DNA from: Aliiroseovarius sp. F20344
GTDB taxonomy: Bacteria > Pseudomonadota > Alphaproteobacteria > Rhodobacterales > Rhodobacteraceae
Direction: 5' to 3'
Length of the DNA stretch: 64,000 bases
Assembly: GCF_023016155.1 (NCBI RefSeq)
Contig: NZ_JALKBG010000006.1
Location: forward strand, 124,001-188,000
Shown: positions 44,023 through 52,206 of the stretch, one piece after another
Layout: each line of letters starts with the position of its first letter
Numbering within the stretch: position 1 is the stretch's first letter
Program-made: the position numbers and the translations under genes
Notes under the pieces: model-generated
The model's input: the letters and a program-made list of their open reading frames with translations, nothing else
Databases searched by the model: none
What the model was told of the DNA's origin: nothing

Positions 44023-44054
44023 GCGCCCAGAGATTTCATCTCTGGGCGCTTTTT
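44023..44054 (+). terminator. Strong intrinsic terminator
   Basis: Perfect 12-bp stem GCGCCCAGAGAT / ATCTCTGGGCGC (44023-44034 and 44038-44049) with TTC loop and five T. It may end the YHS-protein transcript or a small RNA starting in the 128 bases before it. Confidence 0.93.
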
Positions 44055-44091
44055 CTTATGCGGGCTTGGAAATGAAACCTTAGGGGCTTAA

Positions 44092-44544
44092 GTGCTGCAT
44101 ATGACCCAAACAGATATCGACTCCCGCCTGAAACAGATCCTGACGACGACCCGTGTGATTGGTCTTGTCGGGTTGTCCCACAAGCCTGAACGGGCGAGCC
44201 ATCGTGTGGCGGGTTTTCTGACCCGCAAAGGGTATCGCGTGATTGGTGTGAACCCGGGGCTAGCCGGGCAAGAGATGTTTGGCGAAACGGTTGTGGCAAA
44301 AGTTTCGGATCTGCCCGCCGAGACGGACATGATCGACCTTTTCCGCCGTGCCGAGACCATCGAGCCGATTGTAGATGAAGCGCTTGAGGCGCTGCCAAAT
44401 CTGCGTACGGTTTGGATGCAATTGGAAATCTTCAATGCAGCCGCGCGCACGAAGGCCGAGGCCCGCGGGATCGAAGTGGTCGAGGATCGCTGCCCCGCCA
44501 TCGAATACCCGCGCCTGATTGGCGATGGAGTTCTTGTCGGTTAG
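44092..44544 (+). CDS. CoA-binding protein (YccU-like)
   Basis: 150 aa single Rossmann domain of the succinyl-CoA synthetase alpha-like type: VIGLVGLSHKPERASHRVAGFLTRKGY is the CoA loop, followed by IGVNPGLAGQEMFG and VWMQLEIFNAAARTKAEARGIEVVEDRCPAIE. The role of the family is unclear; it binds CoA and is thought to regulate or sense it. A GTG start at 44092 has AGGGG about six bases upstream; an ATG at 44101 lacks that spacing. It is not in an operon with its left neighbour because a terminator intervenes. Confidence 0.85.
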   Translation: MLHMTQTDIDSRLKQILTTTRVIGLVGLSHKPERASHRVAGFLTRKGYRVIGVNPGLAGQEMFGETVVAKVSDLPAETDMIDLFRRAETIEPIVDEALEALPNLRTVWMQLEIFNAAARTKAEARGIEVVEDRCPAIEYPRLIGDGVLVG

Positions 44545-44559
44545 GTTTTCGGCTGCTCG

Positions 44560-44635
44560 CCATGCCAGCCTAGGGGCTTTGCCCCCTGCGCTGCGCGCAT
44601 TCCCCCAAGATATTTATGACAAGAAAATGAGAAGC
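44560..44635. repeat. Candidate dispersed intergenic repeat
   Basis: The 91-base gap holds a hairpin-forming GGGGCTTTGCCCC and the string CCCCCAAGATATTTATGAC followed by AAGAAAATGAGAAG. Roseobacter genomes carry similar intergenic elements (a C run, then AAGATATTT, then AAGAAGAAG); recognition is from memory and was not searched. Confidence 0.4.
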
Positions 44636-44950
44636 TTAGGGCTGTCGGGCAGCTTTTTCAGCGATGCCTGATGTGCCCTCACGGCGTTCGAGTTCTGACA
44701 GAACATCGTCCAACGTCACGTCGCGCGCGGCCAGCATGACCAGAAGGTGATAGAGCACGTCTGCGGCCTCGGCGGTTAGGTTCTCGCGGTCGTTTTTCAC
44801 CGCTGCAATGATGGCCTCGACTGCTTCTTCCCCGAACTTCTCGGCGCATCTTTCCGGGCCCTTGGCCAGCAGTTTGGCGGTCCAGCTGCTGTCGGGATCT
44901 GCAGTTTTGCGTGCTTCGATTGTCGCTGCGAGTTGCTCTAGAATGCTCAT
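44636..44950 (-). CDS. hisE: Phosphoribosyl-ATP diphosphatase
   Basis: 104 aa. [25 protein letters not shown] has the acidic MazG-like helix, and the second metal-binding helix is [21 protein letters not shown]. It hydrolyses phosphoribosyl-ATP in histidine biosynthesis. It overlaps hisF by ATGA and is the last gene of the leftward his run. Confidence 0.95.
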   Translation of the reverse strand: MSILEQLAATIEARKTADPDSSWTAKLLAKGPERCAEKFGEEAVEAIIAAVKNDRENLTAEAADVLYHLLVMLAARDVTLDDVLSELERREGTSGIAEKAARQP

Positions 44951-45744
44951 GTAAGCCTCATCGGGATGCCTGCGGCGGCCATGTGTTCTTTGGCCTCGCG
45001 GATGGTGTAGTCGCCAAAGTGGAAGATCGATGCGGCCAGCACGGCGCTTGCCCCACCTTCGGTCACGCCTTCCACAAGGTGGTCCAGATTGCCGACGCCC
45101 CCCGAGGCGATCACCGGCACATGCACGGCGTCTGAGATCGCGCGGGTCAGCGGCAGGTTGAAGCCTGCGCGGGTTCCGTCACGGTCCATCGAGGTCAACA
45201 GGATCTCACCCGCGCCCTTCTGTTCCATCAGCTTGGCGAATTCGACTGCATCAATGGGATTGCCGTCTGCGTCCAGCGCTGGTTTGCGCCCACCATGGGT
45301 GAAGATGCCCCATTTGTTGGGATTGCCATCCGCGTCATGGCCGATGGTCTTGGCGTCGATGGCAACGACGATGCACTGGCTGCCAAAGCGATCAGCAGAG
45401 CGTGCAATCACGTCCGGGTCCGCCACGGCGGCAGAGTTGAAGCTGACCTTATCCGCGCCCGCCAGTAGCAGGTCGCGCACGTCTTCTGGGCTGCGTACAC
45501 CTCCGCCGATGGTCAGCGGCATGAAGCATTGTTCCGCCGTGCGGGTGGCCAGATCATACATCGTGCCACGGTTTTCATGAGTGGCTTTGATATCGAGGAA
45601 GCAGAGCTCATCAGCGCCGGCGGCGTCATAGGCGCGCGCCTGTTCCACCGGGTCGCCTGCGTCGATCAGATCGACGAAGTTGACGCCTTTCACCGTGCGG
45701 CCTTCAGCCACGTCGAGACAGGGGATGATGCGGGTCTTGAGCAT
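44947..45744 (-). CDS. hisF: Imidazole glycerol phosphate synthase cyclase subunit
   Basis: 265 aa (beta/alpha)8 barrel. Catalytic Asp11 (IPCLDV) and Asp130 (VVAIDAK) are present, as are the phosphate loops [11 protein letters not shown] and [12 protein letters not shown]. It works with HisH to form the ring from PRFAR and ammonia. The length is about 12 residues above the usual 253: an extra loop, ALDADGNPI, at about 156-164 repeats the upstream DADGNP near 137-142. The start at 45744 follows GAGGGCCCC and is preferred to an in-frame site at 45906. Confidence 0.94.
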   Translation of the reverse strand: MLKTRIIPCLDVAEGRTVKGVNFVDLIDAGDPVEQARAYDAAGADELCFLDIKATHENRGTMYDLATRTAEQCFMPLTIGGGVRSPEDVRDLLLAGADKVSFNSAAVADPDVIARSADRFGSQCIVVAIDAKTIGHDADGNPNKWGIFTHGGRKPALDADGNPIDAVEFAKLMEQKGAGEILLTSMDRDGTRAGFNLPLTRAISDAVHVPVIASGGVGNLDHLVEGVTEGGASAVLAASIFHFGDYTIREAKEHMAAAGIPMRLT

Positions 45745-45773
45745 GGGGCCCTCGATTGGTTTACGGGTCGTGT

Positions 45774-46250
45774 CTACTGCGCTTGCGTCGCTGGTGCAAT
45801 TGTCGTGCGGGCAATGCGCCGCATGGCGTCGCGTACGATTAGGATGTGAAACGGCATGACCACGGCAAGATAGATATATCCCGCCAGATTGTGGCGGTGC
45901 ACCCATGTCGACATATGGATCGAGCCTTGGGATTTGTAGACCGAAATGCGGAAATCCTGATGCCAGTCATCGGTGCCGACGATGACCTCGTTCTCATCTT
46001 CAAATTCGAGCGGGAAGATGCTGTCCACATACCCTTTGTCGATCCGTGTTTTGAACCCGAAAGGCGACAGAATGCGATTGCGAATTTTCAAAAGCGTCAT
46101 GGCCCAAGACGGTAGTGCCAGCCCAATTTGCAACGCTTCTTGTGCTGAAAGGGGGCTGGTGACCGCATACCCGTCGATAAAGTCACCTTTGGTGAATCGC
46201 TCCCACAACTTTGAAGACTGGGGCAGGGGTGTCGTGCGGATTTGGGCCAT
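45774..46250 (-). CDS. DUF2867 family protein in the his operon
   Basis: 158 aa. Blocks [35 protein letters not shown] and [17 protein letters not shown] resemble DUF2867 proteins (helix-grip/SRPBCC-like); the C-terminal [21 protein letters not shown] is hydrophobic and may touch the membrane. No enzymatic function is known to me. It is exactly adjacent to hisA and 29 bases before hisF in one transcript, so its expression is tied to histidine synthesis. Confidence 0.8.
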   Translation of the reverse strand: MAQIRTTPLPQSSKLWERFTKGDFIDGYAVTSPLSAQEALQIGLALPSWAMTLLKIRNRILSPFGFKTRIDKGYVDSIFPLEFEDENEVIVGTDDWHQDFRISVYKSQGSIHMSTWVHRHNLAGYIYLAVVMPFHILIVRDAMRRIARTTIAPATQAQ

Positions 46251-46976
46251 CTATGCGCTTTTCAGAACCCCGAGGGCTTCTTTCAAATCAATCGCGCCAT
46301 CATACAGTGCACGGCCCGAGATGGCGCCATCCAACGGTGCACCACAGGATTTCAACGCGCGCAGATCGTCGAGCGAGCTGACGCCGCCCGACGCAATCAC
46401 GGGGATCGAGACCGCACGGGCCAGATCGGCGGTTGCTTCGACATTCGGACCTTGCATCGCGCCGTCTCGGTTGATGTCGGTGTAGATGATGGCGCAGACG
46501 CCTGCGTCCTCAAAGGACTTGGCAAGGTCGGTGACCATGACGTCGGTTTCCTCGGCCCAGCCTTTGGTCGCAACACGCCCGTCGCGCGCGTCGATGCCCA
46601 CGGCGACTTTGCCGGGAAACGCGCGGGCGGCTTCGCGGACCAGATCGGGGTTTTCCACGGCCACGGTGCCAAGGATCACACGGGACAGGCCCTTTTCGAT
46701 CCAGCCTTCAATCGTAGCCATGTCGCGGATGCCGCCACCCAGCTGGGCAGGGACATCAATCGCGCCAAGGATGGCTTCAACCGCAGCACCGTTTACAGGT
46801 TCACCCGCGAAGGCTCCGTTCAGATCGACAAGGTGGATCCATTCGCAGCCTGCATCCTGAAACGCACGTGCTTGCGCTGCCGGATCGTCGTTGAACACGG
46901 TCGCTTCTTCCATCTCGCCGCGCAAAAGGCGCACGCATTGGCCGTCTTTCAGGTCGATGGCAGGATAGAGGATCAT
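46251..46976 (-). CDS. hisA: ProFAR isomerase
   Basis: 241 aa barrel enzyme converting ProFAR to [23 protein letters not shown] has the catalytic Asp8, the phosphate loops are [15 protein letters not shown] and [12 protein letters not shown], and [14 protein letters not shown] carries the second Asp. The start at 46976 gives the standard N terminus. It lies between DUF2867 and the opposite-strand DUF2147 gene. Confidence 0.96.
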   Translation of the reverse strand: MILYPAIDLKDGQCVRLLRGEMEEATVFNDDPAAQARAFQDAGCEWIHLVDLNGAFAGEPVNGAAVEAILGAIDVPAQLGGGIRDMATIEGWIEKGLSRVILGTVAVENPDLVREAARAFPGKVAVGIDARDGRVATKGWAEETDVMVTDLAKSFEDAGVCAIIYTDINRDGAMQGPNVEATADLARAVSIPVIASGGVSSLDDLRALKSCGAPLDGAISGRALYDGAIDLKEALGVLKSA

Positions 46977-47116
46977 GGCAGGTGCTCCGTTAAGCTGTCG
47001 ATTGCGCTGCTTTTTACATGGACAAGGGGGAAAGCCAAGCAAGACCTCCCGTGACGTCACACTTGCCACAGGGTGGGCGAGGGCGGCAGGATAATCGGCA
47101 AATCAGGGAGGATACT

Positions 47117-47500
47117 ATGAAACGAGTAATTGCAGCGGCAGCGCTGGCAGTTGGTTTGGCCGGGCCTGCGATGGCCGATCCGGTACTGGGCGTGTGGAAA
47201 ACTCAAGTCGATGACGGTGCCTATGCCCACGTAACATTTTCACAATGTGGCGCTGCGCTGTGTGGCGTGATTTCCAAAGCGTTTGATTCTAGCGGAGAAA
47301 TCAGCACCCCGAATATTGGCAAGCAACTGGTTTGGGACATGAACCCAAATGGCGGTGGCAAATACTCGGGTGGCAAGATTTGGCAGCCCTCGACCGGCAA
47401 GGTTTACAAATCCAAGATGACTCTGAGCGGATCGACCCTGAAGGTTGCAGGCTGTGTTGGCCCGATCTGTAAGAAACAAACATGGTCACGCGTGAAGTAA
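47117..47500 (+). CDS. DUF2147 family exported protein
   Basis: 127 aa with signal peptide (about 1-20, AMA-DPV). The DUF2147 pattern VLGVWKTQVDDGAYAHV then CGAALCGVISKAFDSS, and the C-terminal LKVAGCVGPICKKQTWSRV, with four cysteines able to form two disulfides in the periplasm. GGGAGGATACT precedes the ATG. It is the only rightward gene inside the leftward his block and has its own terminator at 47521. Confidence 0.88.
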   Translation: MKRVIAAAALAVGLAGPAMADPVLGVWKTQVDDGAYAHVTFSQCGAALCGVISKAFDSSGEISTPNIGKQLVWDMNPNGGGKYSGGKIWQPSTGKVYKSKMTLSGSTLKVAGCVGPICKKQTWSRVK

Positions 47501-47520
47501 CCAGTGCTCCATAAGCGAAA

Positions 47521-47548
47521 AGGGCGCCCATCGAGGCGCCCTTTTTTT
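47521..47548. terminator. Terminator after the DUF2147 gene
   Basis: AGGGCGCC / GGCGCCCT stem with a CATCGA loop and seven T on the right. The A-run on the left is weaker, so it works mainly rightward, although it overlaps the end of hisH by two bases. Confidence 0.9.
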
Positions 47549-48185
47549 ATGGTGTCCAGCTCAGGAAGTTCGCGATCATCCTTAACCCCGCCGCCTGGCT
47601 TTTTTCTGGGTGGAACTGCATGCCGATCATGTTGTCACGGCCCACAATGGCGGTGATGTCGCCCGCGTAGTCGCAATGGGCCAAACGGTCGGCAGGGTGG
47701 TCCACGACAAAGTGGTAGGAGTGCACGAAATAGGCGTGGTCGCCCGTTGTCACGCCATCAAGCACAGGGTGGGTGCTGTCGATCACCAGATCGTTCCAGC
47801 CCATATGCGGGACCTTCAGTGCCGGGTCAGCGGGTGTGATCTTGCGCACATGCCCCTTGATCCAGTCAAACCCGTCCGTGTCCTGATATTCGTGGCTTAC
47901 GGTGGCGAGCATTTGCATGCCCACGCAGATGCCCATGAAAGGGCGGCCCTGACGGATCACCGCCTCTTCCAGCGCTTCATAGATGCCGCGATGGTCGGAC
48001 AGCTGCTGACGGCAGGCGGGGAAGGCCCCGTCGCCGGGCAGAACGATGCGGTCGGCGCGGGTCACGTCTTCGGGCTTGGGGGACACGATCACGTCGCCTG
48101 CATTCGTCTCGGCTGCCATGCGTTGAAACGCTTTTTCGGCCGAGTGCAGGTTGCCGCTGTCATAGTCGATGATCACGGTCAGCAT
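47547..48185 (-). CDS. hisH: Imidazole glycerol phosphate synthase glutaminase subunit
   Basis: 212 aa class I amidotransferase. The nucleophile is in FMGICVGMQML, and the second part of the triad is in GMQFHPEKS; HSYHF is the interface region with HisF. VLPGDGAFPA is the oxyanion strand. It passes ammonia to HisF. The gene sits just after the opposite-strand DUF2147 terminator and 24 bases downstream of hisB. Confidence 0.96.
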   Translation of the reverse strand: MLTVIIDYDSGNLHSAEKAFQRMAAETNAGDVIVSPKPEDVTRADRIVLPGDGAFPACRQQLSDHRGIYEALEEAVIRQGRPFMGICVGMQMLATVSHEYQDTDGFDWIKGHVRKITPADPALKVPHMGWNDLVIDSTHPVLDGVTTGDHAYFVHSYHFVVDHPADRLAHCDYAGDITAIVGRDNMIGMQFHPEKSQAAGLRMIANFLSWTP

Positions 48186-48209
48186 GTTGGTCTCCGGGTC
48201 GGGCGTGCT

Positions 48210-48797
48210 TTACAGAGCACCCTTGGTCGATGGAATGGCGTCCGCTTTGCGCGGATCGGTTTCAACAGCCACACGCAAGGCGCGCGCCACAGCTTTAAAC
48301 GCGGCCTCGGCCACGTGGTGGGCGTTGAAGCCGTGAATTTGGTCGATATGCAACGTGATGCCGCCATGGGTCGCCAGCGCTTGGAAGAACTCGCGTACCA
48401 GTTCCGTGTCGAACGTGCCGATTTTGGGGGCGGCGAATTCGACATTCCAGATCAGGAACGGGCGGGCCGACAGATCCAGCGCCGCGCGCACTTGCGCGTC
48501 ATCCATTGGCAAGTGGCATTCGCCATAACGACGGATGCCTTTCTTGTCGCCAAGTGCCTCGACCAGCGCTTGCCCGATGGCAATACCGGTGTCTTCGACC
48601 GTGTGGTGATCGTCGATGTGCAAATCCCCTTCGGCGCGGATCGTCATGTCGATCAGCGAGTGGCGCGACAACTGATCCAACATGTGATCAAAGAACCCCA
48701 CGCCAGTCTGGTTGTCATATTTTCCGGTCCCGTCGAGGTTCAGCTCGACCGAGATCGCGGTTTCCGCGGTTTTACGTGTAATCGAGGCACGCCGCAT
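48210..48797 (-). CDS. hisB: Imidazoleglycerol-phosphate dehydratase
   Basis: 195 aa. The metal-binding repeats [18 protein letters not shown] and [17 protein letters not shown], followed by [26 protein letters not shown], are diagnostic. It dehydrates imidazoleglycerol phosphate. It has only the dehydratase domain, as in alphaproteobacteria, not the fused phosphatase of enterics. It is the first gene of the his run; the 147-base gap upstream holds a G-rich ribosome-site region but no dyad that I can trust. Confidence 0.96.
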   Translation of the reverse strand: MRRASITRKTAETAISVELNLDGTGKYDNQTGVGFFDHMLDQLSRHSLIDMTIRAEGDLHIDDHHTVEDTGIAIGQALVEALGDKKGIRRYGECHLPMDDAQVRAALDLSARPFLIWNVEFAAPKIGTFDTELVREFFQALATHGGITLHIDQIHGFNAHHVAEAAFKAVARALRVAVETDPRKADAIPSTKGAL

Positions 48798-48944
48798 CAG
48801 GTCATCCTTCTTCTAACTGCGCTCCTTATAGGGGGGGAACGCAGTGGCGAAAAGGCAGCTTTGAAACTGAGTAAGCAATGTGTGGCTATCCCGCTTTGAG
48901 GGGTTGAACGTGATAAAAACCAGCCTGCCACTGTATGTGAAGAT

Positions 48945-49661
48945 CTATGCAGCTTGCGATTGAACATACTCCTGCGGGCAGATCTCCATCAGAAAACTCA
49001 GGTCTTCACGGGACATATAAGTCAAAAAACCGCGAATCACCGTGTTCAGCTCTCGCGCGTGCAGTTCCAAAGCACCGGGTTCGCAATGCATGTAACCTTC
49101 GCGTTCGGCAAGCCCACGGAATGCATGATGTTGCGCCATAAAACCAAACACATGATCGGGGGACCAGCGCAGCAGGCTTGTCGCCAATGCAAATCGGGCC
49201 AGAATCCCAGGAAGGCCCGTACCGCGATATCGTTCGCTGCTCTCAACCCATAGGTCGCCGTGGTAGCAGATTTTACCAGTGATCCGCTTCGCACCAGGCC
49301 CCGCACGATACATACTTCTGTTCATATCCAAAGTGCACCCAGGTGGTGCAAACCCTTGAAAATTCTCGCTAAGATAGTCTGATAGGTAGGTGTCGGACAT
49401 ATCAATCATGCGCATTGCCTGTGAATGCATCATCTTGCCTTCACGGTCCCAGCCTACGATCCAGAACCCGTTATCTTCGGTCAGTTTCTGATTTTCAGGA
49501 TCAAATGCCAGTCCCAGCGGCAGCTTGGTTCGGTGTTCGGCAATATAACGAGCATAGAGATCAAAATCTGATCCGATTTCGATCATCACCCCTTTGTCGT
49601 TAATGATGTCCAGCATGCGTGTAATGTACTGCGCGCCGGTGAATGTGTCGTGAATGGTCAT
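48945..49661 (-). CDS. GNAT-like protein of unknown function
   Basis: 238 aa from an ATG with GAGGTTCCG upstream. The central part has a GNAT-like order: beta strands GFWIVGWDREGKMMHSQAMR, then an acceptor/acyl-CoA loop KICYHGDLWVESSERYRGTGLPGIL with an RYRGTGL motif where R/Q-x-x-G-x-G/A binds acyl-CoA, and a last strand DHVFGFMAQHHAFRGLAEREGY. This is fold-level reasoning only. It is co-oriented with the LysR-HTH gene upstream (129 bases) and downstream of it is the his block. It could modify a small molecule or protein, or act as a sensor. Confidence 0.5.
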   Translation of the reverse strand: MTIHDTFTGAQYITRMLDIINDKGVMIEIGSDFDLYARYIAEHRTKLPLGLAFDPENQKLTEDNGFWIVGWDREGKMMHSQAMRMIDMSDTYLSDYLSENFQGFAPPGCTLDMNRSMYRAGPGAKRITGKICYHGDLWVESSERYRGTGLPGILARFALATSLLRWSPDHVFGFMAQHHAFRGLAEREGYMHCEPGALELHARELNTVIRGFLTYMSREDLSFLMEICPQEYVQSQAA

Positions 49662-49790
49662 CGGAACCTCGTGGTTAGTGGTCGTGACCAAGTTTCGCGC
49701 AGACGTTGCGATTTGTCGAACGAACGTGCCTATGGTTGAATTTTGGTAAGAATGTGGCGCGAACTGGACACAGGCGCCGGGTGGAACATG

Positions 49791-50669
49791 TCAGAAAGGT
49801 GGTTTGATGTCCATCGCCAGTTCTGGCGGCATCGCAAGACGCATCTCATTCGGCAATTCCAAAATCTGAACATTCATTGTGCGATCAATCAGCGTCGCCA
49901 GAGCCAGATCACCATCTGCGTACCGACATGCCATCACCAAACGGTGGTACGAAATCGGCGTCGGCGTGGCCTCAGGACCGTACGGCATATGGGTATGAAT
50001 GTGATCAAGTCGAATGCTTCGGGTGCTGGCCACATCGTGAAAAGATTGGGTCAGCAGATAACTGTAACCTTTGTCGGTGGGCAAATTAACGGCGCTTCGT
50101 CCAACGGCAGATCGATATTTCTCCCACCCAAACCAGGTTGCGAAGGATGATTTTTCGCCCACTTCAGTACATATCCAATCCCCGTTTAACTGGTTGTACC
50201 GGAAGACCATCAAATAAGGTCGCAACTTGGCAAAACTTGGGCTTTCAAGCTCTCCTTCGGATTGCGCCCAGCAGTGAAACCCGAACTTCAAAAGCTCGGA
50301 TGAGTTGTCCCAAAGAGCGGTCAGCGGGTGTTGTTGCAGGAAGTACGGGATCTTCCCATCCTGCAATGCGAGGTAGTGCAGACCAAAGACATGTCGGCTT
50401 TCACTGTTCAACCAAGCTTCGCCGCGCGCCAGAAGTTCTTCGGCTTCTTTTAGGGCGTTCTCACCGGTCTCAGTCAGTTTGTACTGACGGTTGTCAAACG
50501 AGAAGAGCGGGTTTCCCATATATTCTTCAAGTTGGGCGATGTGTCTGCGGACGGTTTGACGCGTGCTTCCAAGGTCTTTGACGGTCCTTGAAAGGTTCAG
50601 CGTTTGCGCCAATGAGGCGAATGACCTGAGCATCTCATACAGCAGTGCAGGTGCATCACGATGGGTCAT
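49791..50669 (-). CDS. LysR-type HTH protein with unusual C-terminal domain
   Basis: 292 aa. The N terminus is a LysR-like winged helix: EMLRSFASLAQTLNLSRTVKDLGSTRQTVRRHIAQLEEYM, GNPLFSFDNRQYKLTETGENAL, then a linker helix to about residue 90. The following 200 residues do not show the usual LysR substrate-domain strands; they contain many aromatic residues and a WICTEVGEKSSFATWFGWEKYRS segment. It probably regulates its neighbours (the GNAT-like gene and perhaps the XRE gene). No usual partner can be named. Confidence 0.65.
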   Translation of the reverse strand: MTHRDAPALLYEMLRSFASLAQTLNLSRTVKDLGSTRQTVRRHIAQLEEYMGNPLFSFDNRQYKLTETGENALKEAEELLARGEAWLNSESRHVFGLHYLALQDGKIPYFLQQHPLTALWDNSSELLKFGFHCWAQSEGELESPSFAKLRPYLMVFRYNQLNGDWICTEVGEKSSFATWFGWEKYRSAVGRSAVNLPTDKGYSYLLTQSFHDVASTRSIRLDHIHTHMPYGPEATPTPISYHRLVMACRYADGDLALATLIDRTMNVQILELPNEMRLAMPPELAMDIKPPF

Positions 50670-50778
50670 TTATGTTCCCTTAACTGTAAACGCATTGTTC
50701 ACGGGGGTGAAACGCGTCACCCAGCTTGCCGGTGGGACGATCACCAAAGCCTTGTAAAAAAGGCGTTATACAGAGTTG

Positions 50779-50816
50779 GTAACATAAATCATCCATCATG
50801 CAATCAAAAATGTTAC
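50779..50816. repeat. Inverted GTAACAT / ATGTTAC pair in the divergent spacer
   Basis: GTAACAT at 50779-50785 and ATGTTAC at 50810-50816, 24 bases between, in the 230-base gap between the LysR-HTH and XRE genes. The rest of this gap is AT-rich with no further gene. Candidate binding site. Confidence 0.4.
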
Positions 50817-50899
50817 ATAGATGTTCATTACTCACCAATTGGGTTTCATATCGTTTGATGCCATTCTCCCTTAGCGGGAAACAATTATGTGGTGAAAAA

Positions 50900-51262
50900 A
50901 TGGTACATCCGGTAGACATTCATGTCGGAAAGAAAATTCGCGAAGTGCGTCTGTTGCGCGGCATGACACAGGTAAACGTCGCCGAGAAACTGGGACTGTC
51001 GTTCCAGCAACTTCAAAAATACGAAACCGGGTACAACCGCGTTTCAGCCAGCAAAATGTTCGAAATCGCACAACTGCTTGATGTCGAACCTGCTTACTTT
51101 TTCGAAGGGCTGCCGCGAGCTGGCATGCCTGAACGCGAAGCATTGGACGAGCGTACAGCCAAGGCTGCACAAGCGCTTTCGTCGATCTCGGATGACAAGA
51201 TCCGGGCTCAGATCCAGTCCATGATCCATGAACTTGCCGGGCGCCAGTCTCTGAGCGCCTGA
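50900..51262 (+). CDS. XRE-family HTH regulator
   Basis: 120 aa. The classic HTH is GKKIREVRLLRGMTQVNVAEKLGLSFQQLQKYETGYNRVSASKM (about 10-53), followed by LDVEPAYFFEGLPR and a short helical C-terminal tail with SDDKIRAQIQSMIHELAGR. Similar small single-domain regulators control diverse alphaproteobacterial genes. The ATG at 50900 has GGTGAAAAA before it; an in-frame ATG at 50798 would run through AT-rich spacer. It ends in a strong terminator. Confidence 0.88.
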   Translation: MVHPVDIHVGKKIREVRLLRGMTQVNVAEKLGLSFQQLQKYETGYNRVSASKMFEIAQLLDVEPAYFFEGLPRAGMPEREALDERTAKAAQALSSISDDKIRAQIQSMIHELAGRQSLSA

Positions 51263-51299
51263 ACCCGAACATCCTCTGAGGGGAAGGATGAATTGGGGT

Positions 51300-51335
51300 A
51301 AGGGGATGCGCTATGCGCGTCCCCTTCGTTTTTTT
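51300..51335 (+). terminator. Terminator of the XRE gene
   Basis: AAGGGGATGCGC / GCGCGTCCCCTT stem (one G.T pair) with TAT loop, then CG and seven T. Confidence 0.9.
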
Positions 51336-51428
51336 GTACGTGCCGCATTGAACATGCCACGCTGGTCCAACGCATCGCGTTGAGGTTGCACAGCACAAAT
51401 TCATCAAATCTGGGAACTTTGTTCCATT

Positions 51429-51503
51429 TGGAGCGGGCGAGGCGATTCGAACGCCCGACCCTAACCTTGGCAAGGTTATGCTCTACCCCTGAGCTACGCC
51501 CGC
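51429..51503 (-). tRNA. tRNA-Gly (GCC), copy A
   Basis: 75 nt with encoded CCA. Acceptor GCGGGCG / CGCCCGC, D arm GCTC-AGGGGTAGA-GAGC, anticodon loop TTGCCAA giving GCC, T arm CGGGC-GTTCGAATC-GCC (approximate pairing). Identical to copy B, 119 bases away. Confidence 0.96.
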
Positions 51504-51547
51504 TTCCTATGGCTTTGTCTGGCGGGTGACCAGACCGGGTAACCGAT

Positions 51548-51622
51548 TGGAGCGGGCGAGGCGATTCGAACGCCCGACCCTAACCTTGGCAAGGTTATGC
51601 TCTACCCCTGAGCTACGCCCGC
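51548..51622 (-). tRNA. tRNA-Gly (GCC), copy B
   Basis: 75 nt, identical to copy A over the whole tRNA and a few flanking bases on each side. It is the first of the two in the direction of transcription. No gene lies in the 200 bases between it and the next coding region. Confidence 0.96.
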
Positions 51623-51823
51623 TTCCTTCGGTGAGGCGTGAAATAGGAAATACATGCGCGGGCTGCAAGAGGAAAAGCGCGATTCCCCTTCTTTTTTTTG
51701 CTGACAGGCCCTGGAATGATGGGGGCTGGGCTAAGTGCACAGAGATGTGATCATATTTAAGCCAGAATTTGATGTAATCTGGTTCCACTTACGTCAACGA
51801 GTATCAGAATCATCCGGGGGAGG

Positions 51824-52126
51824 GTGAGTTTGGAGTTAACTGCTTGCAACTACCAGAGGGTAGTTTCCGAGCGTGAGCGTGTCTCAGCACTCGCGCTTGG
51901 CCAATGTGTCGTTTGTGGTGTGACGGCTTCGGAACTTCAGGCGCAGGGCGAAAGCCTTGAGGTCTGTGGTGAAGAATTTATGGCTTCTTTGGGTGGGGCC
52001 GGGCGTGTTCTAACGCCTGTGGCCCTCTGCCCAACATGTCACGAGGAATACCACCGCGATGCACACAATCAGCACAACAACTGTCAGGTTAAAGCACGTC
52101 AAAGTCGCGATTGCCCATTTGGCTGA
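51824..52126 (+). CDS. Small Cys/His-rich protein, HNH-like motif, function unknown
   Basis: 100 aa. Two CxxC pairs (CVVC near 28 and CPTC near 69) and the run CPTCHEEYHRDAHNQHNN resemble the zinc-bound HNH nuclease core, but the protein is shorter than usual HNH enzymes. Translation probably begins at GTG 51824 (against GGGGGAGG with no gap) or TTG 51830 (six bases away), so the start is uncertain. A terminator-like hairpin follows. It could be a zinc-binding or nucleic-acid-binding protein; no function can be assigned. Confidence 0.55.
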   Translation: MSLELTACNYQRVVSERERVSALALGQCVVCGVTASELQAQGESLEVCGEEFMASLGGAGRVLTPVALCPTCHEEYHRDAHNQHNNCQVKARQSRDCPFG

Positions 52127-52157
52127 AAACTCGACCAAAGATCTTGTGTAAAAAAGA

Positions 52158-52187
52158 AAAACGGCCGCCTTTTGGGGCGGCCGTTTT
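52158..52187. terminator. Bidirectional terminator between small protein and pyruvate carboxylase genes
   Basis: AAAACGGCCGCC / GGCGGCCGTTTT perfect 12-base arms with a six-base loop; both A-run and T-run tails are present, so it can serve both convergent genes. Confidence 0.92.
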
Positions 52188-52206
52188 CGTCATCTGGTGC
52201 TGTGAT

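Noticed and set aside
52011-52100. Small HNH protein as a homing endonuclease or mobile element
   Set aside because: No intron, intein or flanking repeats, and no transposase near.
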